Program-made: the position numbers and the translations under genes
Notes under the pieces: model-generated
Told to the model about the DNA's origin: nothing
The model's input: only the letters and a program-made list of their open reading frames with translations
Databases searched by the model: none
Assembly: GCA_963793645.1 (NCBI GenBank)
Contig: CAWCAW010000008.1
Span: 62,001-126,000, forward strand
DNA from: CAWCAW01 sp963793645
Lineage (GTDB): Bacteria > Actinomycetota > Acidimicrobiia > Acidimicrobiales > UBA8190
DNA: 64,000 bases
Direction of reading: 5' to 3'
Shown here: positions 56,390-64,000 of the stretch, one piece after another
Numbering within the stretch: the first letter of the stretch is position 1
How the letters are laid out: each line of letters begins with the position of its first letter

Positions 56390-57247
56390 CTATTCGGTGG
56401 TCCGCCGACGGTAGAGGTGGGCGGCCAGCGGGGCGGAAACGGCCAATATCGCCAGTGACCATGCCAAGGCGGCCAGCAACGGGTGCTCCATGGGCCACAC
56501 GTGGATGGCGGCGGACGGATTGGGATTGCCGAGGAGGTTGCGGACAGTCGATGTCACCGCACTGACGGGGTTCCAGTCGGCGATCTGGCGCAGCCAGGCG
56601 GGCATGCCCTGGGTAGGGACCATAGCGTTGGACACGATGGCCAGCGGGAAGAACACGATGAGCCCCATCGACTGGGCGCTCTCGGGTCCCTTCGACACGA
56701 TGCCCAGGCACCCACACGCCCACGACAACGAGTAGCTGAACAACAGCGCCACCCCCAAGGCACCGATCACCGATACGACGCTGCCATGGGGCCGCCAGCC
56801 GATGGCCAACCCGGTGAAGGCCACGATGAAGACGCACAACGTGGCCGACAACAAGTCGGCCAGGGACCGACCCACCAGCACAGCCGGGCGCCACATGGGC
56901 AGGGCGCGGAACCGGTCGATCACGCCGGTGGTGAGGTCGGTGCTGATGCCGACGGCGGTGCCCATGGCGGACGTGGTGAGGTTCAACAACAGCAGACCCG
57001 CCAGGGCGAACTCCTTGTACGAGCCGCCATTGATGGGCACGCCCGAACCGAACACGTAGATGAACAACAAGGTGAAGAGCACGGGCTGGACCGTGACGTC
57101 GGAAAGCTGCAACGGCTCACGCCGGACGTGGACCAGATTGCGTCGGGTGAGCACGACGATGTCGTGCAGCACCGAGCGCAGCCGGGTCCAGGGGGACGTG
57201 CCGGCCGGCTTCGGCAGGGTCGTCGTCAAGGTGGCGGACATCGTCAT
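56390..57247 (-). CDS. ABC-2 type exporter permease (DrrB-like)
   Basis: A 285-residue membrane protein with six predicted helices (for example VQPVLFTLLFIYVFGSGVPI, FALAGLLLLNLTTSAMGTAV, ATLCVFIVAFTGLAIGW, ALLFSYSLSWACGCLGIVSK, MGLIVFFPLAIVSNAMVPTQ, ALAWSLAILAVSAPLAAHLY). FRALPMWRPAVLVGRSLADL is the ABC-2 signature region. ATGA overlap with the ATPase gene shows one operon. It probably exports a drug, lipid or siderophore-like molecule. Confidence 0.88.
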   Translation of the reverse strand: MTMSATLTTTLPKPAGTSPWTRLRSVLHDIVVLTRRNLVHVRREPLQLSDVTVQPVLFTLLFIYVFGSGVPINGGSYKEFALAGLLLLNLTTSAMGTAVGISTDLTTGVIDRFRALPMWRPAVLVGRSLADLLSATLCVFIVAFTGLAIGWRPHGSVVSVIGALGVALLFSYSLSWACGCLGIVSKGPESAQSMGLIVFFPLAIVSNAMVPTQGMPAWLRQIADWNPVSAVTSTVRNLLGNPNPSAAIHVWPMEHPLLAALAWSLAILAVSAPLAAHLYRRRTTE

Positions 57248-58245
57248 CGGGACGCTCCTTGCAGCTCGTGTACAGCGGGTCCTTCGGCGTCGGCTCCCGA
57301 CGGTTCTTCGGCACCTCGGCCCGTCAAGGCGAAGAACACGTCGTCGAGAGACGGTTGGTGGACCTCGACGTCGTCGACGAGAACTTCGGCGGCGTCCAGG
57401 GCGCGCACCACCGTCGTGGCCAACCCGGCCGCCTTGCGCACCGGCGCTCGCAACCGCCGGCCGTCGTGGCTCACATGGACTTGCCCCTCGACATAGGGCG
57501 TCAGCGCATCGACGGCTTGCACCTGCGGCGACGTGAGCGTCACCTCCAAAGTGGCTCCACCGGTTTGTTCCTTGAGCTCTTGTGAGCTGCCCTCGGCGAT
57601 GACATGTCCGTGATCGATCACCACGATGCGATCGGCGAGGTAGTCCGCCTCGTCGAGGTACTGCGTGGTGAGCAGCAGCGTGAGACCCGCGGCCACGAGT
57701 TCCCGGACGACGCCCCACACGTTCAACCGGCTGGTGGGATCGAGACCCGTGGTGGGTTCGTCGAGGAAGAGCACCGGAGGACGGGTGGTGAGCCCGGCGG
57801 CGAGGTCGAGTCGGCGCCGCATCCCACCGGAGTAAGTCTTGAGCACACGGTCGGCGGCGTCGGTGAGGCTGAACTGCTCGAGTAACTCCGAAGCCCGGAC
57901 CTTGGCCTGCGATCGGCGCAGCCCGCTGAGCTCGCCCACCATGACGAGGTTCTGGCGGCCGGTCAAAAGATCGTCGAGGGTGGCGTTCTGGGCGGTGACC
58001 CCGATATGGCGCCGCACCATGGCGGCTTGGGACACGACGTCGAACCCGGCCACGGTGGCCCGCCCTTCGTCGGGCTTGGCCAGTGTGGTGAGAATGCGTA
58101 CCGCCGTGGTCTTGCCCGCTCCGTTGGGTCCGAGCACGCCCAGGATGGACCCGGTGGGCACTTGCAGGTCGATGCCGCCCAGCGCCTCGACCTTTCCGTA
58201 TCGCTTGGTCAGCCCGTGAGCTTCGATCATGGGAGTGTCGGTCAT
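57244..58245 (-). CDS. ABC exporter ATPase (DrrA-like)
   Basis: A 333-residue ATPase: LGVLGPNGAGKTTAVRILTT (Walker A), YSGGMRRRLDLAAGLTTRPP (signature), VLFLDEPTTGLDPTSRLNVW (Walker B), LLTTQYLDEADYLADRI (switch His replaced by Gln, usual in DrrA). The C-terminal DrrA domain (VHQPSLDDVFFALTG) follows. Start at MTDTPMIEA (58245). It pairs with the downstream permease and diverges from a TetR gene. Confidence 0.9.
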   Translation of the reverse strand: MTDTPMIEAHGLTKRYGKVEALGGIDLQVPTGSILGVLGPNGAGKTTAVRILTTLAKPDEGRATVAGFDVVSQAAMVRRHIGVTAQNATLDDLLTGRQNLVMVGELSGLRRSQAKVRASELLEQFSLTDAADRVLKTYSGGMRRRLDLAAGLTTRPPVLFLDEPTTGLDPTSRLNVWGVVRELVAAGLTLLLTTQYLDEADYLADRIVVIDHGHVIAEGSSQELKEQTGGATLEVTLTSPQVQAVDALTPYVEGQVHVSHDGRRLRAPVRKAAGLATTVVRALDAAEVLVDDVEVHQPSLDDVFFALTGRGAEEPSGADAEGPAVHELQGASR

Positions 58246-58404
58246 CGCCTCACCTTGCTGTCGTGCGCCGTCGTGGGTTGTCCTGGCCTGGGCCCCGGCT
58301 GCCGCGTCACCGATGGGGAACCGGAGGACAGGAGACTTCTTGCCTCGGACGGAGTCCCGGACCACTGGAAAGAGCAGAGCTTACTTGCCGCATGGTAAGT
58401 GCAT

Positions 58405-58422
58405 ACTGACCGGTCGTCAAGT
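58405..58422. promoter_or_regulatory. TetR-type operator candidate
   Basis: ACTGACCGGTCGTCAAGT has outer ACT/AGT and a central perfect GACCGGTC. It lies in the 190-bp gap between the divergent ABC operon and the TetR gene, 14 bp before the TetR start, and could control both. Confidence 0.45.
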
Positions 58423-58435
58423 ACGAATTCTACGA

Positions 58436-59059
58436 GTGAGTACGGCACGGTCAGCCTCGATCCCGGCCACGGGCACGCCATCGGGCACCCCCGGCGGGGA
58501 CGAGGAGGTCAAGAGCACCCGGGAACGCATCCTCGATGTCGCCCTCGATCTCTTCGTGGACAAGGGCTTTGACAAGACGTCTCTGCGCGAGATCGCCGAG
58601 AAGCTGGGGTTCTCCAAAGCGGCGCTCTATTACCACTTCGCTTCGAAGGCCGACATCTTCCTGGCCTTGCACCAGCGCCTCCATGATCTGGCCTACGAGG
58701 GTCTGGTCGACCTCGACAGACAGGGTCCGAGCCTGGAGTCCTGGGTGGCGCTGCTCGACGGGTTCATCGACATGGTCCCCGCCAACCGCAAGCTCATCGC
58801 CATGCACGAACGCAATCGGGGCGCCTTTGAGGCCCTGCACAGTGAAAACCACAATCGAGATCACGAGGACCTCGAGGAGGTCCTCCGTAGCGCCATGGCC
58901 GATCCGTCCATCCCCGTGCAGCAGCGGCTCCGCATGGCCTTCGCCTTCTCCGGAATGATGGGAACCATGGTCTTCGCCGGCGAGGCCTTCACGGGGCTGT
59001 CCTCCGAAGAGCTTGTCGCCGAGATGAAGCACGCCGTCCACGGCGTGCTCGGCGTATAG
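58436..59059 (+). CDS. TetR-family regulator
   Basis: A 207-residue repressor. RERILDVALDLFVDKGFDKT, SLREIAEKLGFSKAALYYHF and ASKADIFLALHQRLHDLAYE make the typical HTH and first helix of the ligand domain. The ligand-binding half is not family-specific. GTG start at 58436 (SLDRS-like Ser/Ala-rich leader of about 25 residues). Divergent from the drug-type ABC exporter, so it likely represses that exporter and itself. Confidence 0.85.
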   Translation: MSTARSASIPATGTPSGTPGGDEEVKSTRERILDVALDLFVDKGFDKTSLREIAEKLGFSKAALYYHFASKADIFLALHQRLHDLAYEGLVDLDRQGPSLESWVALLDGFIDMVPANRKLIAMHERNRGAFEALHSENHNRDHEDLEEVLRSAMADPSIPVQQRLRMAFAFSGMMGTMVFAGEAFTGLSSEELVAEMKHAVHGVLGV

Positions 59060-59063
59060 CCAC

Positions 59064-59087
59064 CTTCGTCTCTTCGTCTCTTCGTCT
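59064..59087. repeat. Three 8-bp tandem repeats
   Basis: CTTCGTCT occurs three times in a row just after the TetR stop codon, before the formate dehydrogenase gene. Confidence 0.6.
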
Positions 59088-59178
59088 TTCGTCGCTCCTC
59101 GACGCTCAACCGATGGCGTGGCGCCGCCCGCCGTGCGCAAGACTCATCGGGTTACGTCACCGATGGGAGGAGCAGGAG

Positions 59179-60369
59179 ATGGCAAAAGTCGTATGCGTGC
59201 TCTACGAGGACCCCGTCGACGGGTATCCCCAGACCTATCCGCGCCACGGCATTCCGAAGATCGAGAGTTATCCCGGGGGCCAGAGCGCACCGTCCCCCCA
59301 CGCGGTGGACTTCATGCCCGGACAGCTGCTGGGCAGCGTGTCGGGCGGGTTGGGACTGCACGCGTATCTCGAAGGCCTGGGGCACACCTTTGTCGTCACG
59401 TCCGATAAAGAGGGTCACGATTCGGTCTTCGAGCGAGAGCTTGTCGACGCCGACGTGGTCATCTCTCAGCCGTTCTGGCCCGCGTACTTGACGGCCGAGC
59501 GCATGGCGGCGGCGCCCAATCTCAAGCTGGCCATCACCGCCGGCATCGGGTCCGACCACGTCGACCTGCAGGCGGCCATCGATCACGGGATCACCGTGGC
59601 CGAGGTGACTTACTCCAACAGCATCAGTGTGGCTGAGCACGTGGTGATGATGATCTTGGCCTTGGTCCGCAACTACATCCCGTCATACGGCTGGGTGGTG
59701 CGCGGCGGGTGGAACATCGCCGACTGCGTGGAACGTTCCTACGACTTGGAGGGCATGACGGTGGGCACGGTGGCCTCCGGTCGCATCGGGTTGGCCGTCC
59801 TGCGGCGTTTGAAGCCGTTCGACGTCCACTTGCACTACACCGACCGCCACCGTCTCGACGAAAGTGTCGAGCGCGAGCTCGGCCTCGTGTTCCACCCCAA
59901 CGCCGAATCACTGGTGGAGGTGTGCGACGTGGTGACGATCAATGCTCCCCTGCACCCCGAAACAGAAGGGCTTTTCAACGACGACATGATCTCGAAGATG
60001 AAGCGGGGCGCCTACCTCGTCAACACGGCACACGCCAAGATCTGCGACCGCGATGCGGTCGTCCGTGCACTCGAGAGCGGTCAGCTGGCCGGGTACGCCG
60101 GAGACGTCTGGTTCCCGCAGCCCCCGCCCGTCGATCATCCGTGGCGTGCCATGCCCCATCACGGGATGACGCCACACATATCCGGCTCGTCGCTTTCGGC
60201 GCAGGCACGCTACGCGGCGGGCACACGGGAGATCCTCGAATGTTTCTTCGAAGGCCGGCCCATCCGGGACGAATACCTCATCGTGGCGGGTGGAACGTTG
60301 GCCGGCACCGGTGCGCATTCCTACACGCCCGGCGACGCCACCGGCGGCTCGGAGGGACCGACGAGCTAA
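59179..60369 (+). CDS. fdh: NAD-dependent formate dehydrogenase
   Basis: A 396-residue D-2-hydroxyacid dehydrogenase-family enzyme oxidising formate to CO2 with NAD. LAITAGIGSDHVDLQAAIDH (substrate loop), TYSNSISVAEHVVMMILALV with the formate-binding Asn, GTVASGRIGLAVLRRLKPFD (usually G-x-A-A-G-R-I-G), DVHLHYTDRHRLDESVEREL with the Asp that selects NAD, CDVVTINAPLHPETEGLF with a conserved His region, and MTPHISGSSLSAQARYAAGT with the catalytic His. Metal-free single-subunit type. ATG at 59179 with GGAGGAGCAGG upstream. Confidence 0.9.
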   Translation: MAKVVCVLYEDPVDGYPQTYPRHGIPKIESYPGGQSAPSPHAVDFMPGQLLGSVSGGLGLHAYLEGLGHTFVVTSDKEGHDSVFERELVDADVVISQPFWPAYLTAERMAAAPNLKLAITAGIGSDHVDLQAAIDHGITVAEVTYSNSISVAEHVVMMILALVRNYIPSYGWVVRGGWNIADCVERSYDLEGMTVGTVASGRIGLAVLRRLKPFDVHLHYTDRHRLDESVERELGLVFHPNAESLVEVCDVVTINAPLHPETEGLFNDDMISKMKRGAYLVNTAHAKICDRDAVVRALESGQLAGYAGDVWFPQPPPVDHPWRAMPHHGMTPHISGSSLSAQARYAAGTREILECFFEGRPIRDEYLIVAGGTLAGTGAHSYTPGDATGGSEGPTS

Positions 60370-60406
60370 GAGGAAAGCGCCGTCACGGGCCCGACGCCCG
60401 GACGGC

Positions 60407-61133
60407 TCACGCGTCAGCCGTTGCGGCTTCTTTGGACGGGAACAAAAGCAAGTGGATCCCGGCCGCCAACGCTCCACCCACCAGTGGGGCGACGATGAAC
60501 AGCCAGACCTGGTGCAGGGCGAGGCCACCGACGATGAGGGCGGGGCCGAGGCTGCGCGCCGGGTTCACCGAGGTTCCCGTGATGGAGATCCCGACGAGGT
60601 GAACGGCGGTAAGGGTCAGGCCGATGACCATGCCCGCCGTCGCCGCGTTGGCGGCTTTGGTGGTGACGCCCAAGATGACGCAGACGAAAACGGCGGTGAG
60701 CACTACCTCGGCCCCGAAGGCCCCCCCGGCGCTGATGTGGATGTGGCTGGCCGTCCCCCATCCGTCGGTGCCCAAACCGGTGGCGCTTCGGCTGTAGATC
60801 GGTGATGAGCTGACGATCCCCCACAGCACCAGGGCACCGACGATGCCGCCGATGAACTGGGCGACCCAGTAGACCACCGCGTCAGTGAGACTGATGCGCC
60901 CGGCGAGCAAGGCGCCGATGGTGACGGCCGGATTGACGTGACAGCCGGAAATGGGCCCGAGCACGTAGGCCAGAGCCATCAGTGTCAGACCAAAGGCCAG
61001 GGCGGTGGCCACTACCCCGGCCGCGAAGCTGCCTCCGGCCACACCGAAGCCGAACGAGAGTGTGGCCACTCCCACACCGAAGAAGACGAGGATTGCTGTT
61101 CCGAGCAGTTCTGCGGCGAACTTGCGAGCCATT
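60407..61133 (-). CDS. Aquaporin (MIP family), AqpZ-like
   Basis: A 241-residue channel with six helices and two NPA half-helices, GCHVNPAVTIGALLAGRISL and SITGTSVNPARSLGPALIVG. Narrow, water-selective type by the AqpZ-like length and GTSVNPARS. It may conduct water or small neutral solutes; formic acid is not excluded given the neighbour fdh, though that gene is convergent. ATG at 61133 with AAAGGAGG seven bases upstream. Confidence 0.88.
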
Positions 61134-61253
61134 GGGGCCTCCTTTGAAGGCGCCCGGCACGATAGCTCGGGAGGTGTCGCTGCAACCGGTTTATTAGGGA
61201 TTTGGCTCGGGGTTGTGGCGCGCCCACCAATTGCCGACACAACGACAGGAGCG

Positions 61254-61857
61254 CTAGGTCGATGCGATCGCCGTTTCGCCGAGTTCCTCGTAGGTCCAAC
61301 TCAACGCACCGGAGCGCAGATCGTCGATGATGCCGCGTGTCCAGCTCAACTCGGCGGCGGCCACGGCGAGTAGGTATTCACTCTCGATCAAGGTCACCCG
61401 CGGCAGCGACGGTGAGTACGCCTCGAGATCGTGCTCGAGAGCGGTGACTGTGTCACTGAGCAGCGACGGCGCGGCGCTCTAATGCATCGAGGGTCCCCTG
61501 GGGGCCGAGCATCATGGCGAATGAAAGCGCGGCGGGAAACTCAGGGAACTCGCTGCGTGGCTTGGAGATCATGTCGTCGAGCCACTCCAGGGGCACCTGT
61601 CGACCCTTCTCCGTCAACTCGTAGACCGTCCGCTCCGGATACTGCTGGTCCCGTTCGGTGTTTCGGACGGCGATGAGCCCGGCGTCGTGCAGCCGCTTGA
61701 TCGTCTTGTAGAGGTTGGCCCGGTGTCCCACGTTGACGACCTGGTCCTTGCCCCACTGCTTGATGAGGCGCTGCATGCCATACGGGTGGAGAGGTTCAAA
61801 GGCCAGCAGGCCGAGAATGGTCAGGGCGAGTGGTGATGGTTGGAGTTGGGAGCCCAT
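61254..61857 (-). CDS. PadR-family regulator, frameshifted in this sequence
   Basis: The first frame gives MGSQLQPSPLALTILGLLAF, HPYGMQRLIKQWGKDQVVNV, NLYKTIKRLHDAGLIAVR and YELTEKGRQVPLEWLDDMIS, the PadR winged helix. At about 61468-61477 one extra base leads to a false stop (61453); the other frame continues APSLLSDTVTALEHDLEAYS, TLIESEYLLAVAAAELSWTR and a stop at 61254-61256. The joined product is about 200 residues with the usual C-terminal helix. Divergent from an ABC exporter, which it likely represses. Confidence 0.8.
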
Positions 61858-61871
61858 AACGCCCATCTTAC

Positions 61872-61888
61872 TAGTGTGTTGCGCACTA
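61872..61888. promoter_or_regulatory. PadR operator candidate 1
   Basis: TAGTG-TGTTGCG-CACTA lies 15 bp upstream of the PadR start. A 5-bp inverted repeat with a 7-bp spacer, of the size PadR dimers bind. Confidence 0.4.
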
Positions 61889-61946
61889 TCTGTCGCCTGC
61901 CAGTCGTCCCCTGCCGAGGCACGCCCCATAGTCTCCGAGAAATACG

Positions 61947-61990
61947 TTGACAAATGACTAGTCGCAAGGAAACTATATACCATGCGACTA
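61947..61990 (+). promoter_or_regulatory. ABC operon promoter with overlapping inverted repeat
   Basis: TTGACA (61947-61952) and a TA-rich -10 (ACTATATA, 61972-61979) lie within an inverted repeat TAGTCGCA (61959-61966) / TGCGACTA (61983-61990). The repeat brackets the -10, a repressor arrangement. The ATG at 61982 would be too close to the -10, favouring the GTG at 62048 as translation start. Confidence 0.5.
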
Positions 61991-62047
61991 ATGGCCTCCG
62001 GCGCCCGCAGCCGGCCGACCGCCGAATATGACCCTGGTGGGGCTGGG

Positions 62048-63032
62048 GTGGCGCCGCTCATCGAGGCTCGCCAGCTATCGGTCCGCTTCGGCAAGGTGGC
62101 TGCTCTCGACAAGCTCGACCTGACTGCTCCTGTGGGCCGGGTGCTCGCCATTCTCGGGCCCAACGGTGCCGGCAAGACCACGCTGGTGCGAACCATCGCC
62201 ACCTTGGTGCGGCCGACGAGCGGGGTATTGCGCGTGCGGGGACGAGACGTGGTGGCCGACACGAAGGGGGTTCGGCGCAGCATCGGGTTGGCCGGGCAGT
62301 TTGCCGCGGTGGAGCCAGCCATGACGGGCCGAGAAAACCTCGAGATGACAGCCGCGTCTCTTCGGACACCCTCGATCCGAAGCGAGACGGGCCGCTTCCA
62401 TGGTGATCGAGCAGCTCAGCTTGGAGGAGGTAGCCGATCGCCGTTGCCGCACGCTGTCGGGCGGACAGCGTCGCCGGCTCGATCTCGGTGCCAGTCTCGT
62501 CGGAGCACCGAAGCTGTTGCTCCTCGATGAGCCCACCACGGGGCTCGACCCGACCAGCCGGCGTGAAGTGTGGGACGGCGTGCGCACCTTGGTGGAGAGC
62601 GGCACCGACGTCATTCTCACCACGCACTACCTCGACGAGGCCAATGAGCTCGCTCACAACGTGGTGGTGATCGATCGAGGTCGTGCCATTGCCTCAGGAA
62701 CCCTCGGCGAGTTGAAGGCGAGTGTCGGCCGAGACGTCATCGAGGTCTCGGTCACCGACCCGAACATGCTCGAAGCCGTCGGGCGACTCGTGCAGGACGT
62801 CTGCCGCGCCCGGCCGGCTGTCGATCAGACAGCCAGGCGCGTCAGCGTCCCGGCCACCGGTGGAGGGGGCCGGCTTGCCGCCGTCATATGCGCCTTGGAC
62901 GATGCTTCTATCGCCGTGGACGAGATCGGCGTGCGCCGCCCGACCCTCGACGATGTCTTTGCGACGCTGACCGGCGGACGCCCGGATGACGCACCGGCGG
63001 CTGACGGCGTGCATGAAGGGAGCTCGCTGTGA
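62048..63032 (+). CDS. ABC exporter ATPase, frameshifted in this sequence
   Basis: GTG at 62048 starts VAPLIEARQLSVRFGKVAAL. Walker A is LAILGPNGAGKTTLVRTIAT. After ENLEMTA, one extra base at about 62351-62357 breaks the frame; the family continues RLFGHPRSEARRAASMVIEQ, LSLEEVADRRCRTLSGGQRR (signature), LLLLDEPTTGLDPTSRREVW (Walker B) and ILTTHYLDEANELAHNVVVI. The C-terminal DrrA-type domain ends VRRPTLDDVFATLTG. The permease gene follows with a GTGA overlap. Starts at 61982 or 61991 are possible but sit on the promoter. Confidence 0.85.
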
Positions 63033-63802
63033 CAACGGTGTCACCGCCCGCCGCCGCGCCCTCGGCCACTCGAGCGGCTGTGGAGGTGGCTCGCCGAGTG
63101 CTGCGCAAGTACTTTCGCACTCCCGATCTGATCTTCATGGGCCTGGTGCAGGCCGCGTTGTTCTTGTTCTGTTTCCGATTCGTGTTCGGCGGGGCCATCT
63201 CGACCGGGCACACCAGCTACGTCGAATATCTGGTTCCGGGGTACGTCGCCACCATCGTGCTGTTCACCGGGGGCGGCATTGCCGTGGCCGTGGCGGAAGA
63301 CCGGGCCCAGGGGTTCACCGATCGGTTGCTGTCGCTGCCCATCTCGAGATACTCCATCGTCGCCGGGCGCACCTTGGCCGACTCGCTCACCAACGCATGG
63401 TCGATTGTGGCCACCTCGGCGTTCGGGTTTCTCTTCGGCTTCCGCCTGGGCGGAACGCTGGTCGACGGGCTCGTGGCGTTGGGCCTGTGTCTTCTTTATG
63501 GTGTCGCCTTCACCATGGTGTTCATCGTCCTGGGATTGTGGGCTCCCAACGCCCAGGCCGCCCAAGGTTTCTCGATGGCTGCGTTCGTGCTCGCCTTTAT
63601 ATCCAGCACCTACGTGCCGGCCAGCACGATGCCGGGGTGGCTGCAAGAGTTCGCCAAGTACCAACCGATCACTCCCATGGTCGACGCCGTTCGTTCGGCG
63701 CTGCTCGGGTCGACGAGCGATCTCACCCTCGCCTTGGCGTGGTCAGCCGTTCTCGTTGTCGCCTTTCCACCGCTCGCGGCCCGTCGATATGCGCGGACGT
63801 AG
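63029..63802 (+). CDS. ABC-2 type exporter permease
   Basis: A 257-residue protein with six membrane helices (LIFMGLVQAALFLFCFRFVF, YLVPGYVATIVLFTGGGIAV, SIVATSAFGFLFGFRLGG, ALGLCLLYGVAFTMVFIVLG, GFSMAAFVLAFISSTYVPAS, LTLALAWSAVLVVAFPPLAA) and the ABC-2 motif DRLLSLPISRYSIVAGRTLA. It pairs with the ATPase through a GTGA overlap. The paralogous pair at 56.4-58.2 kb has a TetR regulator instead. Confidence 0.88.
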   Translation: MTTVSPPAAAPSATRAAVEVARRVLRKYFRTPDLIFMGLVQAALFLFCFRFVFGGAISTGHTSYVEYLVPGYVATIVLFTGGGIAVAVAEDRAQGFTDRLLSLPISRYSIVAGRTLADSLTNAWSIVATSAFGFLFGFRLGGTLVDGLVALGLCLLYGVAFTMVFIVLGLWAPNAQAAQGFSMAAFVLAFISSTYVPASTMPGWLQEFAKYQPITPMVDAVRSALLGSTSDLTLALAWSAVLVVAFPPLAARRYART

Positions 63803-63927
63803 CCACCAGTCTGAAACGACGTCAGAAGACCCCAGCCGCTCGAGGCGATAGCGTCGGCCCTCGGCTGGCGGACCCGTGGATGTCTGCGGCTTCCCGACGT
63901 AGTTGACCCCGGTGGGTGAGAGCGGCC

Positions 63928-64000
63928 ATGGCGCCACGAGACGATCCGATCCGAATCGAGGACCTGCGGGCCCCGGTCCTCGGTGAGGTGCAACGCCTGG
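63928..64000 (+). CDS. Start of an unidentified gene, cut by the window end
   Basis: ATG at 63928 opens 24 codons (MAPRDDPIRIEDLRAPVLGE) without a stop. GGTGGGTGAGAG upstream is a weak SD. Too short to identify. Confidence 0.4.
   Translation, partial: MAPRDDPIRIEDLRAPVLGEVQRL

Overview
The window is GC-rich bacterial DNA from an actinomycete-type genome. The evidence is HspR-controlled dnaK-grpE-dnaJ-hspR-clpB, an EtfD-like iron-sulfur oxidoreductase, ergothioneine genes egtB-egtD, a GlnR-like box before amt-glnK, and many GTG starts with 4-bp stop/start overlaps. The compact order purA-purD-purB-purC-purS-purQ-purL-purF-purM-pyrE makes me lean towards class Acidimicrobiia; that is inference from gene order, not a phylogeny.

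Region 1, 1-21.8 kb, is an accessory mosaic. From the left it holds a tandem PD-(D/E)XK nuclease running off the edge, a PUA/EVE-like protein, recombinase and IS3 scraps, a split flavin amine oxidase, a VapBC pair with a perfect palindromic operator, a secreted beta-helix protein, a MerR regulator, a decayed DUF4160 toxin/antitoxin pair, a few metabolic genes (arsenate reductase, SDR dehydrogenase, DinB-like protein), a XerC-like recombinase, an ArdC-like antirestriction protein and an rtcB remnant. It ends in a small island of about 5.4 kb integrated in tRNA-Gly(CCC). The island is bounded by the intact tRNA and a partial copy of its 3' half. It carries a DUF433/DUF5615 toxin-antitoxin-like pair, a 941-residue SEC-C protein of unknown function and a tyrosine integrase.

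Region 2, 21.8-30 kb, returns to chromosomal genes: dcd, the EtfD-like oxidoreductase, a cyclic-nucleotide-domain protein whose stop codon lies in an IS630-family insertion end, a membrane protein, amt-glnK and gpmA. A 773-bp gap with five hairpins leads to the heat-shock operon (30.8-37.3 kb).

Region 3, 37.4-50.3 kb, is the near-complete de novo purine cluster plus pyrE. It is interrupted only by two opposite-strand genes, a small conserved protein and a PHP phosphoesterase. It is followed by egtB-egtD, a flavoprotein disulfide reductase-like gene, a CapA-family protein, and tRNA-Asp and tRNA-Phe.

Region 4, 56.4-64 kb, has two ABC-2 exporter pairs. One is divergent from a TetR regulator, the other from a PadR regulator. 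Between them lie NAD-dependent formate dehydrogenase and an aquaporin.

At least a dozen genes, including purF, are broken by apparent single-base shifts, some in homopolymers. This pattern suggests consensus errors in the sequence as well as real gene decay, so interrupted genes should be read with care.
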